64,000 nt of DNA from Clostridioides difficile (GCA_012955965.1 JABBZI010000002.1:1-64000), one strand, 5' to 3'. Shown: positions 17,683 through 27,013, numbered from the stretch's first letter. Program-made: numbers and translations. The notes: generated by a model not told the origin, from the letters alone.

Positions 17683-18490
17683 ACAGTCTTAAAGAAAATA
17701 TTTCATCTAATGTTCTATCAAAAATGGATGGTTTATCAAATTTCCAAGTACCTTCATAAACCAATTCATTATTTAGATAAAAGGTACCTTGCCCATGTTT
17801 TTTTCCATGCATAAATTCACCTACATATTTCTTACCTTTTTCCCATATATAAGTCCCTTTACCATGAATCAAATTGTTCTTCCATTCTCCTTCATAAAGT
17901 ATTTCACCTTTACTATCATAACAAATGCCATACCCTTCCATCTTTCCACCTATAAATTCACCCGCATATATACATCCATCACTCCACTTGTAAATACCTT
18001 TTCCATCCTTCTTACCATTTTTCCAAGTTCCAATATACTCATCTTTACTATTATAGAGCATATTTCCAATGCCATTCATTGTATCTTCTTCAAAATTACC
18101 TATATATTCATTTCCATTTGAAAATATAAAGCTTCCTTTTCCATTTTTTTTATCTTGTTTGAACTCTCCTATGTACTCCATTTCAGTTCCTTCATCTACA
18201 AAAAAAGTATAGGAGCCTTGGCCTTCCATCTTTCCTTCCAGAAATTTACCCACATATATATCTCCATTCGAAAACTTATATATTTTATTTTTTGGTTTTT
18301 TTGTATCTACTTCATCTATATCACGAATTGTTTTTCCTTCTAATTCCAATACTTCATCTTCTGGCGCAAAATCCCCCTTTTTTAAAACACGTTTCTTCAT
18401 GTTCTTTATACTTTTAATCTCTTTATTTACTTCATTTATATATTTCAAATAATTATCATACAAATTAACATATTCTTTAGATAAATTCAT
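17681..18490 (-). CDS. MORN-repeat protein
   Basis: 269 residues. After a charged, helical N-terminus (1-70) come about eight MORN repeats of 20-24 residues, e.g. GDIYVGKFLEGKMEGQGSY, DEYIGTWKNGKKDGKGIYKW and KYVGEFMHGKKHGQGTFYL. No signal peptide, so probably cytoplasmic. MORN repeats form extended beta-sheets that bind lipids or proteins in eukaryotes; in bacteria their role is mostly unknown. Good RBS (TTGGAGGAATGGCATT). Monocistronic, with its own terminator. Confidence 0.88.
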   Translation of the reverse strand: MNLSKEYVNLYDNYLKYINEVNKEIKSIKNMKKRVLKKGDFAPEDEVLELEGKTIRDIDEVDTKKPKNKIYKFSNGDIYVGKFLEGKMEGQGSYTFFVDEGTEMEYIGEFKQDKKNGKGSFIFSNGNEYIGNFEEDTMNGIGNMLYNSKDEYIGTWKNGKKDGKGIYKWSDGCIYAGEFIGGKMEGYGICYDSKGEILYEGEWKNNLIHGKGTYIWEKGKKYVGEFMHGKKHGQGTFYLNNELVYEGTWKFDKPSIFDRTLDEIFSLRL

Positions 18491-18672
18491 AATGCCATTC
18501 CTCCAACGTTATTACTAGATATTTTACTAAATCCATTAAATTTATTATATCCTAATAGTGGTCATGTTTTCTACATATTAAGTAATTTTTTCAATTTTAA
18601 TTTTAAAATAGCATCTTTTAAAGTGATACACAAATCATTAATAAAACCTTTATCTTCCACCTATTAAATTTA

Positions 18673-18725
18673 AATAGGCTCAGAGCTATAATATATAAAT
18701 TCATATTATAAACTCTCAGCCTATA
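18673..18725 (-). terminator. Terminator after the yitT-like gene
   Basis: A long imperfect hairpin with arms from 18673 (AATAGGCT side) and ending near 18725 (AGCCTAT side) lies just beyond the stop codon. Confidence 0.6.
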
Positions 18726-18732
18726 AAATTTC

Positions 18733-19599
18733 CTATAAATCTTTTGCTTTAAATCCTCTTCCTTTTACCTCTGTAACATCATTTACAGATATAAAAGCTT
18801 TTTTATCATATTTCAAAGCTATATCTTTTATCTTTGGTATCTCATTTGATGAAACTATTGTATATATAATTTTCTTTTTTTGATGAGTATATGCACCTTC
18901 TGCATCTAAAAAAGTTACACCTCTAACTAAACTCTTCATTATGTCTTCTGCTATTAAATCGACTTCATTTGACATTACCATAACAGATTTTTGATAATTC
19001 ATTGCATCTTTAATGAAGCTCATTGAATACGCATTTAGAAATAACCCTATAAGAGTATATAATGCTAAATCTAATCCAAATAAAAAACTTCCTGTAAGTA
19101 CTATTAAGCCATTTATCGCTAAAGCAGTATCTTTCATTTCTATATTCTTCTTAATTTTTAGTATTGCAGCTATTATGTCTGTACCACCTTGGGAAGACCT
19201 AGTTCTAAATACAACCCCAACACCTAAACCAGATAGTATCCCACCATATACACTTTGAAGTAATATATCATGTATAGGTATAATCTGGCTTATTTCCTGA
19301 GTTGCACCTAATAATAATGAAAATACAATCATATTTACTAAACTTGAAATACAAAACTCTTTTTCAAGGTATATGAACCCTAAAATAAATATTGGAACAT
19401 TGATTAAAAATGTTAATAGACCCACATTTATATTTGTCAAATAGTTTATAGATGTTGCTATACCTGTAGCACCTCCACTAAGCAGATGTGCTGGTCTTAA
19501 GAACCCATTTATACCTATAGATGTCATCAACATCCCAAATAACATTGTTAAATATCTTAAAGCTGGATGTTTTTGTAGGGTATTCTTAACTTCACTCAT
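18733..19599 (-). CDS. YitT-family membrane protein (DUF161/DUF2179)
   Basis: 288 residues. Five or six membrane segments in the first two thirds with SIGINGFLRPAHLLSGGATG and RTRSSQGGTDIIAAILKIKK, then a soluble C-terminal DUF2179 domain (DLIAEDIMKSLVRGVTFLDA). The family is common in Firmicutes; transport function is suspected but not defined. The start follows GGGAGAAAGAA. It stands alone with a long upstream region containing a large inverted repeat. Confidence 0.85.
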   Translation of the reverse strand: MSEVKNTLQKHPALRYLTMLFGMLMTSIGINGFLRPAHLLSGGATGIATSINYLTNINVGLLTFLINVPIFILGFIYLEKEFCISSLVNMIVFSLLLGATQEISQIIPIHDILLQSVYGGILSGLGVGVVFRTRSSQGGTDIIAAILKIKKNIEMKDTALAINGLIVLTGSFLFGLDLALYTLIGLFLNAYSMSFIKDAMNYQKSVMVMSNEVDLIAEDIMKSLVRGVTFLDAEGAYTHQKKKIIYTIVSSNEIPKIKDIALKYDKKAFISVNDVTEVKGRGFKAKDL

Positions 19600-20121
19600 T
19601 TCTTTCTCCCTTCAATCTTTCTAAATCTTTAGAATTTTAAAAACTTATTTTTACATATATTATATTATTCCTGATGTAATAGATAATATTTCAAATAAAT
19701 TTTTATATAATTTCTTGAACTGTCATCTATTACATCATCTATTATAGTATCTTTTTCATATATGTCTAGTGCAATTTTTTATATTTCAGTCTTTAAAAAC
19801 GTTCAAACCATCTCATTTATGCTTTAAATGAAAATTCTTCTAGCACAATATGATACTATTTATTATTTAACTTGCAATATAGTAAATTTATAGTATTTTT
19901 TTCTAAATATATATTTTTACAGTAATTTATCTTATCTTAGCAAATTCAAATTTAATAATTAACTGTTCATAATTAATTGCTAAATGAAATTTTTGTTTTT
20001 ACAATTTCAGTATATGATTTTTTTATTTCATTATTTGCATTTTTTTCATTCACTTTTTATTTTAAAATTTTTTTATTTTATTTTGTTTTAAGTATCCAAA
20101 ATACCAATTTTAATTTTATTC
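19600..20121. other. Gene-free stretch between yitT-like gene and lrgB
   Basis: Very AT-rich. The only structure I can point to is an inverted repeat with perfect 13-base arms, TGATGTAATAGAT (19672-19684) and ATCTATTACATCA (19725-19737), 73-138 bases upstream of the yitT-like start. No convincing ORF or RNA gene. Confidence 0.6.
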
Positions 20122-20811
20122 TTATATAAAATTCATTATAATTGGAATTAATATTACTGTGATTGTACCAGATACCCCAATAGAAACACCACTCATAGCT
20201 CCTTCCACTTCTCCAAGTTCAAAAGCTTTTGTAGTTCCTAGAGCATGTGCAGACGTTCCAAGTGCAATTCCTTTAGCAACTGGATGATTTATATTTCCAA
20301 GTTTAAATACTGTAGAAGCAACCATTCCACCAAAGATACCTGTAAAAATTATAGCCACAACTGTTATTGATTCTATACCATTTAAAGAATTTGCTAAAGA
20401 TATTCCCATTGGTGTTGTTATAGATTTTGGAATTAAAGAGTTTATAATACTTACATCTGAATTAGCTATCTTACCAATTATCAATACAGATACAAAAGAA
20501 ATTACTATCCCACATCCTATACCTACAATAATTTCAACCATATGCTTTTTAAATAATTCAAATTGCTTATAAAGTGGAACTGCAAGTACTACTGTAACAG
20601 GACCTAGAAAGAAATTTATACTATCTGCTCCTATCTTGTAGTTCTCATAAGGAATTTTAGTTATGCTTAAAAACACTATTATTCCTACGATTGCAATTAA
20701 CATGGGATTACATATAGGATTGCTTGTTTTTCGTTGTATATATCTCCCTAAATTAAAAAATACTATTGTTACTATTATACCAAACACTGGCGTTTGTAAT
20801 ACATTATACAT
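20122..20811 (-). CDS. lrgB: LrgB/CidB-family membrane protein
   Basis: 229 residues, about six or seven membrane segments, with FFLGPVTVVLAVPLYKQF, SLIPKSITTPMGISLANSL and GTSAHALGTTKAFELGEVEG, the hallmark LrgB block. It partners LrgA; such pairs were first described as holin/antiholin-like and in Bacillus and Streptococcus act in pyruvate uptake. Its start overlaps lrgA by 8 bases. No LytSR-type regulator is next to it. Confidence 0.92.
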   Translation of the reverse strand: MYNVLQTPVFGIIVTIVFFNLGRYIQRKTSNPICNPMLIAIVGIIVFLSITKIPYENYKIGADSINFFLGPVTVVLAVPLYKQFELFKKHMVEIIVGIGCGIVISFVSVLIIGKIANSDVSIINSLIPKSITTPMGISLANSLNGIESITVVAIIFTGIFGGMVASTVFKLGNINHPVAKGIALGTSAHALGTTKAFELGEVEGAMSGVSIGVSGTITVILIPIIMNFI

Positions 20812-21175
20812 CTTTTTGTCCTTCTTCCTTCTTTTTTATCATTTTTTCCACTATAACTCCAGTAGCATACATTACTATTAGTGTGCTTAAGCATATAACT
20901 AACAAAAGCACTAATACATTTTCCTTTATCAGGTCTAATGATTTTATAAGTGACACACCTGCTGGGATAAAGAATACAGCCATATTGTCAAGGAAAAACC
21001 CACTTATATTTTCTATACTACTCAAATCTAATACTTTAAATTGTAGTAGCAAGAATAATAATAGCATCCCAACTATACTCCCAGGAATAAGTATAATTCC
21101 TTGTATAAAGGAACTTATATACTCTCCTATGACCCAGATACATAAAATTATTACCAACTGATTGAAAACTTTCAT
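20804..21175 (-). CDS. lrgA: LrgA/CidA-family membrane protein
   Basis: 123 residues, four membrane segments. QGIILIPGSIVGMLLLFLLL and NMAVFFIPAGVSLIKSLDLI match the LrgA family (small subunit). It probably forms a complex with LrgB for release or uptake of small organic acids, or a role in lysis. RBS TTTTGGAGGTGGAAA; preceded by a folded leader region at 21194-21283. Confidence 0.92.
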   Translation of the reverse strand: MKVFNQLVIILCIWVIGEYISSFIQGIILIPGSIVGMLLLFLLLQFKVLDLSSIENISGFFLDNMAVFFIPAGVSLIKSLDLIKENVLVLLLVICLSTLIVMYATGVIVEKMIKKKEEGQKDV

Positions 21176-21193
21176 TTTCCACCTCCAAAAACT

Positions 21194-21283
21194 AAAGAGA
21201 TTGCTTCAAATCATATTTGTAGTTTTTTCAACAAGCAAATATCTTTCTTCAAATAGAAAGTTATAATTTGATACAATCTCTTT
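21194..21283 (-). promoter_or_regulatory. Structured 5' leader of lrgAB (unassigned)
   Basis: Arms AAAGAGATTG (21194-21203) and CAATCTCTTT (21274-21283) pair perfectly, extended inward by a CAAAT-type helix (21207-21215 with 21262-21270), and enclose a small hairpin CTTTC/GAAAG near 21244-21260. Read leftward, the 3' side of the closing stem lies about ten bases before the lrgA ribosome binding site. It matches no riboswitch class I recognise; could control lrgAB by attenuation or translation. Confidence 0.45.
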
Positions 21284-21352
21284 TAAATTTATTTTTATTT
21301 TAATTTAATAAAATACATACTTGGTTGTTTCAAAAAACTTAACTATATAAGC

Positions 21353-22750
21353 CTATTTTTCACTTAAAATCTCTTTTATTTTTGAATTGTTATACATACT
21401 GTCTGGAACTTCACTTCTTAAACTATAAAAAGTTTGTTGTGCATTTTTTAAATCACCATTGTCATAATAAAGCATACCTAACTCATAATATGAATCATCA
21501 TAATACTGGTCATGTTTAGTATAAGTATTTATATATTTTTTATAATATTTTATAGCTTCATCTTTATTTCCTAACAGTTTATTTGTTATTGCTAATTGAT
21601 ATATTGATTCAGAAATATATTTTTTAGTTTTCCCAGAAGAAACTACACTTTTAAAATTATCTATAGCTTTTTCATAGTCTTTCTTTTTCTTTAAATCTAG
21701 AGCTTGATAGTATAAATCTTCCTCATCAGCTACAGTTATATCTCTTTCTGGTTCTTTATTTTTAGCTTCACTTAATTCTTTATTTGTTTTTTCTAATTTT
21801 TCACTTGTTTCTCCTAGCTTTTTATCAGTTTCATTTAGCTTTTCATCTTTACTACTTATTTGATTATTTAAGTTTTCTATTCTCTTTTTGCTTTGAATTA
21901 AATATACACCCATACCTATTAAAACACAAACAACTATAATATATGGTAAAATATTTTTCTTCTTTTTAACTTTTTTTACTTCTGCCTTTTTATTAGTATC
22001 TTCTTTTTCTTCCTTATCTTTTTCAAATACTGGATTATCTTTATCTAACTCTTTAAGTTTATCTAAATATCCTTCTCTCTTCTTTACATTGCCTAGTTTA
22101 TCATACAATAAAGATAAAATTACATATGGTTCTATCAGTTCAGACTCTTCCTCAATTATATTCTCCAAAATATGTATTGACTCATAATTTAATTCTTCAT
22201 TTATAAATCTTATAGAATGATTGTATCTTCCTAAAAATGTTTTAAAATCTTCAGATGAAATTAGATTTACATATTTTCTCGATATATGATTATTTTCATA
22301 ACATAAAGCAGTATAAAAGCTCTCAAATGATTTAGCAAAGTCACATTTTAACAGCTTTAAAAGCCCTCTAAGATTTAGTATATCAATATCTTTAGGATTT
22401 ATTTCTAAAGCTTTATTCACCATATTAATAGCACTAGTTATATAGTTCTTATATGCCAAATCTAGTGCATTATTATACCTTTTGTATGATTCTAATTTTA
22501 ATTCCTTTGATGTTGTGTCTGACTTTGAATTTAAAGCTCCTTGTAAGTTCAATAGTGTCTCTTCTTTATAATTTGTAGTCACATAACTTTGTTTTAATGC
22601 TTTTAGTGTCTCATCACCATCTTCTTCTTCTATGTTAAAAAAAGTCAAATCACTTTTATTATCTTCTATCAAAGATATATCTAAAATTTTTCTAGGCATG
22701 TTTTCTATGTCCTGTTTTATATCTTTAACTAAAATAATACTCACCTCCAC
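21353..22750 (-). CDS. TPR-repeat single-pass membrane protein
   Basis: Up to 465 residues. Cytoplasmic N-terminal part with a TPR-like tandem (ALDLAYKNYITSAINMVNKA, LNLRGLLKLLKCDFAKSFES), a lysine-rich stop sequence, one membrane span (NILPYIIVVCVLIGMGVYLI), a coiled coil (about 290-335), then extracellular TPRs (YYQALDLKKKKDYEKAIDNF, YYELGMLYYDNGDLKNAQQT). The start is unclear: the GTG at 22750 lies before GGAGGTGAG, while the codons at proper distance after that site are ATT, so an unusual start or the ATG 17 codons in is possible. Probably an envelope scaffold; no defined function. Confidence 0.75.
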   Translation of the reverse strand: MEVSIILVKDIKQDIENMPRKILDISLIEDNKSDLTFFNIEEEDGDETLKALKQSYVTTNYKEETLLNLQGALNSKSDTTSKELKLESYKRYNNALDLAYKNYITSAINMVNKALEINPKDIDILNLRGLLKLLKCDFAKSFESFYTALCYENNHISRKYVNLISSEDFKTFLGRYNHSIRFINEELNYESIHILENIIEEESELIEPYVILSLLYDKLGNVKKREGYLDKLKELDKDNPVFEKDKEEKEDTNKKAEVKKVKKKKNILPYIIVVCVLIGMGVYLIQSKKRIENLNNQISSKDEKLNETDKKLGETSEKLEKTNKELSEAKNKEPERDITVADEEDLYYQALDLKKKKDYEKAIDNFKSVVSSGKTKKYISESIYQLAITNKLLGNKDEAIKYYKKYINTYTKHDQYYDDSYYELGMLYYDNGDLKNAQQTFYSLRSEVPDSMYNNSKIKEILSEK

Positions 22751-22827
22751 TCTAAAATATATATTTAAGATAACATATTTAATATGTCAAGTCAAAACTA
22801 TACATATTTTGCCATTATCCTCATAAT

Positions 22828-22871
22828 AAAAAAGGTAATCCTCTTCTTCTTGTGAAAAGGTTACCTTTTTT
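22828..22871. terminator. Bidirectional terminator
   Basis: AAAAAAGGTAA (22828-22838) pairs with TTACCTTTTTT (22861-22871). It ends the regulator gene at 22881 and isolates it from the TPR gene downstream. Confidence 0.75.
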
Positions 22872-22880
22872 CCAGTATTA

Positions 22881-23474
22881 CTAACTTTTAATGTTAAATT
22901 TTTTTACTTTTCTATACAGTGTAGCTATCCCTATATTTAAAGCTTCAGCTACCTTTTTCATACCTTCTGTATTACTTCCATATTTTTTTATAGCCTTTTC
23001 TATAGCTTCCCTCTCAAGGTCATCCATGGTCTTAACCTCTTGTTTATATAATTCATCTAATTTAAAAGATATTAAGTCAGACATACTTCTTATAAAAGCA
23101 GTTAGCTCCTTGTCTTTTGAAAGTATTTTCTCCTTTTGCTCTTCATTAAATGCAGCTATACCCAAAATTCCAAGTATATGTTCTCCCATTTTAACAGGAG
23201 TACATATATCGGCTAACTCTTTACAATTTTCTCTATTTGCACATTTATTACAGTTCTCTTCTATTTCCTTATTTATAACATAGGATTCTCCATCTTTTAA
23301 AACAAGAGAGTATACTGATTTCTCTGAGATTGTCTCTCCTATTTTACCTCTGAATATTCCTGTACCTGCTATCCTAGTTAAATCTTTTGTAACTAAAGTA
23401 ACATCTACATCCAACACATTAGAAATATTCTCGCAAATACTTTGAACGTAATTCGTTATATTATTTAAATTCAA
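22881..23474 (-). CDS. Fis-type regulator with GAF-like sensor, lacking an AAA+ domain
   Basis: 197 residues. N-terminal GAF/PocR-like domain (about 10-130) with VDVTLVTKDLTRIAGTGIFR and a four-Cys cluster NCNKCANRENCKELADIC that could hold metal or an Fe-S cluster. Then a linker and a C-terminal Fis-type helix-turn-helix: EREAIEKAIKKYGSNTEGMK, VAEALNIGIATLYRKVKKF. The sensor and HTH closely resemble sigma-54 activators, but the central AAA+ module is entirely missing, so it cannot melt sigma-54 promoters itself. TTG start behind AGGAGGGATTACT. Confidence 0.75.
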   Translation of the reverse strand: MNLNNITNYVQSICENISNVLDVDVTLVTKDLTRIAGTGIFRGKIGETISEKSVYSLVLKDGESYVINKEIEENCNKCANRENCKELADICTPVKMGEHILGILGIAAFNEEQKEKILSKDKELTAFIRSMSDLISFKLDELYKQEVKTMDDLEREAIEKAIKKYGSNTEGMKKVAEALNIGIATLYRKVKKFNIKS

Positions 23475-23538
23475 AGTAATCCCTCCTATTTAGATTTATA
23501 TTTTTTAATACTCTACATAAATCCTATTCTTGAGAACT

Positions 23539-25002
23539 TTAAGCTTGCGGTTGTGGTTGTGTCTCATTAGGCTTATTATCAGTTGGTGGTGTTTCTGGTT
23601 TTTGTTGATTATTTTGATTATTTGAATTTTGATTATTTTTATTTTCATCTGTCTTCGGCTTTTCTTCTGGTTTTGGTTCCATAGTTCCAACTAATATAAT
23701 ACCTTCCTTCTTAGGATAATATGAATTAGCTATTTTTTCAGTTTTAATTTTCTTACCATTAGCATCATTAAACGTTCTATATGTTGATACAGAGTATGAA
23801 TTTCTTCCACTCTTTTCCACTTTTTCTTTGCCTTTAGGCATTGTAGAGTCATTAACCCTTTTCATTGTAGTTTGTGAAACACCATCTAATTTTGTTGATA
23901 TTGTTATATTTTGTTTGTCTTCTGCACTTCCATATATATTGCAAACAATTTGATTCCCTGAAACGTAATTTTTTATGTAAACTGGATGCTTTAGATTATT
24001 TTTAAATAAGAAATCTATTCCACTATCTGCAACAGTTGCATCTCTTCCTTTTGGAACATAACTTGATGGTATTGTGTGATTTTTTACATTAACAATTTCT
24101 AATCCTGCATATAACACAGAATTATATAATGTTGACGAAACTTGACAAACGCCTCCACCATAGTCTTCTTCCATCTCACCTTCCATTATTACAGGTGCAC
24201 TCTTATATCCATTTTCTTTACTTCTTTTACCTGTATGTTTGTTAAATGAAAAAGTTTCTCCTGGCATAAGTAATACATTACTTATGTTATCTGTTGCTAA
24301 TTTTATGTTTATACTTCTATTTACTTGAGAAGTCTTAAATGTCGTTGAATACTTGCCTAAATTTGTGTCTATATTAGCAAGTTGCTCTTTTTTTATCTTT
24401 GCTGGAGTAGCTTTTACTACTAACTTATTCTTATAATTGCCTTTTTTAGTTTGATTATCAAAACTCTCCATACTCTTAGAAATATCCATTTTAAGTCCAT
24501 CAGAGTCTGGTACAACTTTTACTTTTTCACCACTTATATCAAGTGTCGCATCTTTTACCGCTACATCTATTTCTTTAGCTATCTTTTCCATTTCCGATTT
24601 TAGCTTATTTTTATCATAATTTGTCACTACTACTAAGTTGTTTTTCTTCCCAAAATTTGTTGAAATAGTTTTTGATAGATTCCCAAAGAAACCATTCTTT
24701 CTATTTAAATTATATGCATTTTCTACTGTTTTATCCAAATCTGCAGATAAATTTAAATCTTTGCTTTTAACTTTCCAATTTTTATCATTGTAGATAAACT
24801 CAACATTTTCTAATTTGTATTTTTTACTTAACTCCTGTTTTGCTTGTGCTTTAGTCAATTTGCCAATGTTTACTCCATTAACATATGTGTTTTTTGCTAT
24901 TTTCTCCCCGTTAAATTGCATACACATTACGCCTATAAAAATTATGACTACTAATGCTACAGCTCCAATGGCTATAACTAGCTTTTTGTTCACATTACTC
25001 AT
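23539..25002 (-). CDS. VanW-family cell-wall protein with PG-binding and G5 domains
   Basis: 487 residues. Signal/anchor LVIAIGAVALVVIIFIGVMC, then YVNGVNIGKLTKAQAKQELS (PG-binding-4 type domain, about 30-200), the VanW domain (about 215-350) with KLATDNISNVLLMPGETFSF, EEDYGGGVCQVSSTLYNSVL and SYVPKGRDATVADSGIDF, a G5-like part (about 380-445) and a Pro/Gln/Asn-rich C-terminal tail. VanW proteins occur near glycopeptide resistance genes but most, like this, are general envelope proteins of unknown activity. RBS AAGGAGAAG. Confidence 0.88.
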   Translation of the reverse strand: MSNVNKKLVIAIGAVALVVIIFIGVMCMQFNGEKIAKNTYVNGVNIGKLTKAQAKQELSKKYKLENVEFIYNDKNWKVKSKDLNLSADLDKTVENAYNLNRKNGFFGNLSKTISTNFGKKNNLVVVTNYDKNKLKSEMEKIAKEIDVAVKDATLDISGEKVKVVPDSDGLKMDISKSMESFDNQTKKGNYKNKLVVKATPAKIKKEQLANIDTNLGKYSTTFKTSQVNRSINIKLATDNISNVLLMPGETFSFNKHTGKRSKENGYKSAPVIMEGEMEEDYGGGVCQVSSTLYNSVLYAGLEIVNVKNHTIPSSYVPKGRDATVADSGIDFLFKNNLKHPVYIKNYVSGNQIVCNIYGSAEDKQNITISTKLDGVSQTTMKRVNDSTMPKGKEKVEKSGRNSYSVSTYRTFNDANGKKIKTEKIANSYYPKKEGIILVGTMEPKPEEKPKTDENKNNQNSNNQNNQQKPETPPTDNKPNETQPQPQA

Positions 25003-25125
25003 CCCATACTTCTCCTTACAATAAAATTATTTATATACACCTACTATTATATTACTACATAATCTGCCTTAAAAACCCAAAAACTTTTTAATTATATAAT
25101 AATTTAACATTATCAATATAATTAA

Positions 25126-26517
25126 TTAATATTCATTTAGGCCTTTTTCTGATATGGCATATATTTTTTCATTGTAAATATTAATAGCATAAACCTCTTT
25201 ACCTTTAAATAATCCTTTGTTTACTACGGCATAATAATAAATATTTTTATACTTCCCGAATAATTCTTCTAATGTTTTTTTACTCTTTACATATCTGTCA
25301 GCTTTCTCTATATCTAATATTTCAGCCTTTTTATATTTATTCTCTTTTTCATCAAGAGTATTAGTTAACACAAATTTAGCTTTATCTTTAGTAATACCAA
25401 ATTGATAGCTTCCATCCTCTAATATCCTAAAGTATCCATCTCCATATTCTACTTTGTAATCTTTTTTACCATCTTTATATGAATATAAATCTTTAGTTTT
25501 TGCATTTACCAAAACTTCATTTATTAATTTGTCATACTCATATACTTCAGCATAATAATATTTATTATTTTTTATCATTTGTGGAAGTGAATTTATAGAT
25601 AGATTTGACTTATCCTTGCCACTTTTTTTAGCTATTACATTTATGATGTCATCAGATGTTAAAGTATACAATGATAAATTCTTTTTATATTTTTTTTCTA
25701 AACTTTGCACTTTTTCATCATCTGAATAGTCTTCTTTTAAATACTCTATATACTGTAATGCTCTTTCATAATCTCCAGAAGTATTTGCCTCTTCAGCTCT
25801 ACTTATATAATAATCATACATTTCCTCAACACATTGCTTTTTAGCATTTTGAGCCATATTATAATACTTATCATCTTCTTTTAATACTTTATTATACTTT
25901 TCAATAGCTTCATAATATTTATATACTTTTTGGTCTTTGACTGCTGAATCATAAACATCCCTAGATTCCTTAATTGTTTCTATATTCTGTTTGTATACAT
26001 CTAAATTACTACCCACTCCATTTAATATTGAAACAGTATTTATGTAGTTAATGGCAACATCATAAGTCGTATTCTCTTCCTTATACATTTCCTTAACTCT
26101 ATCTGCCTGAGTTAACAAATCATCCACATCTATATTTATTTTATTTAGCTCTTTTACTGTATTTATTAATCCAATAAAACTTTCTTGACTTATATCTCCA
26201 TCTAAATATTTATCACCACTATTTAATAACAATTTATTTATTTTTTTAGAAACAGACTTATTGAATCTTTCCATCTTTGAATCAGAAAACTTTTTTTCTA
26301 TACTCGCATAGTAATCAACAGCTATAGAATATTGTCTTTTATCTATAATTTTCAACAACTCATTAGCTTCATTTCCTACACTAAATTCATTACTACTTAA
26401 GAAAAATACTATCATTAAAACAATTACGCCTAATGCTGATAATGAAACTGCAACTATAGACTTTCTTTTTTCATCAATAAAATCTACAGTTTTCTCAAAT
26501 AAATCTCTAAAATTCAT
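25126..26517 (-). CDS. Single-pass membrane protein, unknown function
   Basis: About 463 residues. A short cytoplasmic N-terminus, one membrane span (SIVAVSLSALGVIVLMIVFF), then a large helical extracellular region with TPR-like segments (YKYYEAIEKYNKVLKEDDKY, YYISRAEEANTSGDYERALQ), and a C-terminal beta-rich part ending YYAVVNKGLFKGKEVYAINI. The general plan recalls TPR-bearing envelope proteins; I cannot place it in a named family. The ATG at 26517 follows GGAGAGGGA; a longer TTG frame lacks a site. Confidence 0.7.
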   Translation of the reverse strand: MNFRDLFEKTVDFIDEKRKSIVAVSLSALGVIVLMIVFFLSSNEFSVGNEANELLKIIDKRQYSIAVDYYASIEKKFSDSKMERFNKSVSKKINKLLLNSGDKYLDGDISQESFIGLINTVKELNKINIDVDDLLTQADRVKEMYKEENTTYDVAINYINTVSILNGVGSNLDVYKQNIETIKESRDVYDSAVKDQKVYKYYEAIEKYNKVLKEDDKYYNMAQNAKKQCVEEMYDYYISRAEEANTSGDYERALQYIEYLKEDYSDDEKVQSLEKKYKKNLSLYTLTSDDIINVIAKKSGKDKSNLSINSLPQMIKNNKYYYAEVYEYDKLINEVLVNAKTKDLYSYKDGKKDYKVEYGDGYFRILEDGSYQFGITKDKAKFVLTNTLDEKENKYKKAEILDIEKADRYVKSKKTLEELFGKYKNIYYYAVVNKGLFKGKEVYAINIYNEKIYAISEKGLNEY

Positions 26518-26601
26518 TATGGTTCCCTCTCCATTTAGCAATATTTATATTCTATGGTAAACTAAATTTCTTATTGGTTATTATATCATAATTCCTGAAA
26601 A

Positions 26602-26637
26602 AAAATAAAAACACAAGTTAAATCGTGTTTTTATTTT
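26602..26637. terminator. Intrinsic terminator
   Basis: AAAATAAAAACAC (26602-26614) pairs with GTGTTTTTATTTT (26625-26637). It lies beyond the stop of the small leftward gene at 26683. Confidence 0.65.
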
Positions 26638-26682
26638 ACCTATCAATCATTATTTTATACATAAATATTTCCTTTACATAAA

Positions 26683-26964
26683 TTAAGATATCTTTCTCTT
26701 TATATCCCTAGAATGACTTTTTTGTTTTTTATTAGCGCTGACATTTTTCATTCTTGTTTTATGTACAGTTTTATCATCAAATATTTTTCTAGCATTGCAT
26801 AAAACAATTCCACTTGTTAAACAAACTGTAACTATACTACCCATCAAAAAGTAATAATCCAATCCTATATGTACTCCCATAACTGAATTTATTAATACTA
26901 ATGCAAAAGTCATTGCAAAACATATCATCATGGAGATAACTAAAATTCTCAGAATTTTTTTCAA
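26683..26964 (-). CDS. Small two-span membrane protein, unknown
   Basis: About 93 residues with two hydrophobic segments (ILVISMMICFAMTFALVLIN and YYFLMGSIVTVCLTSGIVLC) and a very basic C-terminal tail (KTRMKNVSANKKQKSHSRDI), so the tail should face the cytoplasm. TTG start at 26964 behind GAGGTGA. A fair promoter lies upstream. Divergent from cotE. No family recognised. Confidence 0.6.
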   Translation of the reverse strand: MKKILRILVISMMICFAMTFALVLINSVMGVHIGLDYYFLMGSIVTVCLTSGIVLCNARKIFDDKTVHKTRMKNVSANKKQKSHSRDIKRKIS

Positions 26965-27013
26965 TCCAATCACCTCATATAATCACTAATATTGACACTA
27001 CCCCTTATCCATT

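Noticed and set aside
17789-18121. 110-codon rightward frame opposite the MORN gene
   Set aside because: Antisense to repeated MORN codons, which produce long open complement frames; no ribosome binding site.
22881-23474. Regulator considered as a sigma-54 activator for the promoter at 58854
   Set aside because: It has no AAA+ domain and is 35 kb away; the divergent activator at 59128 is the natural candidate.
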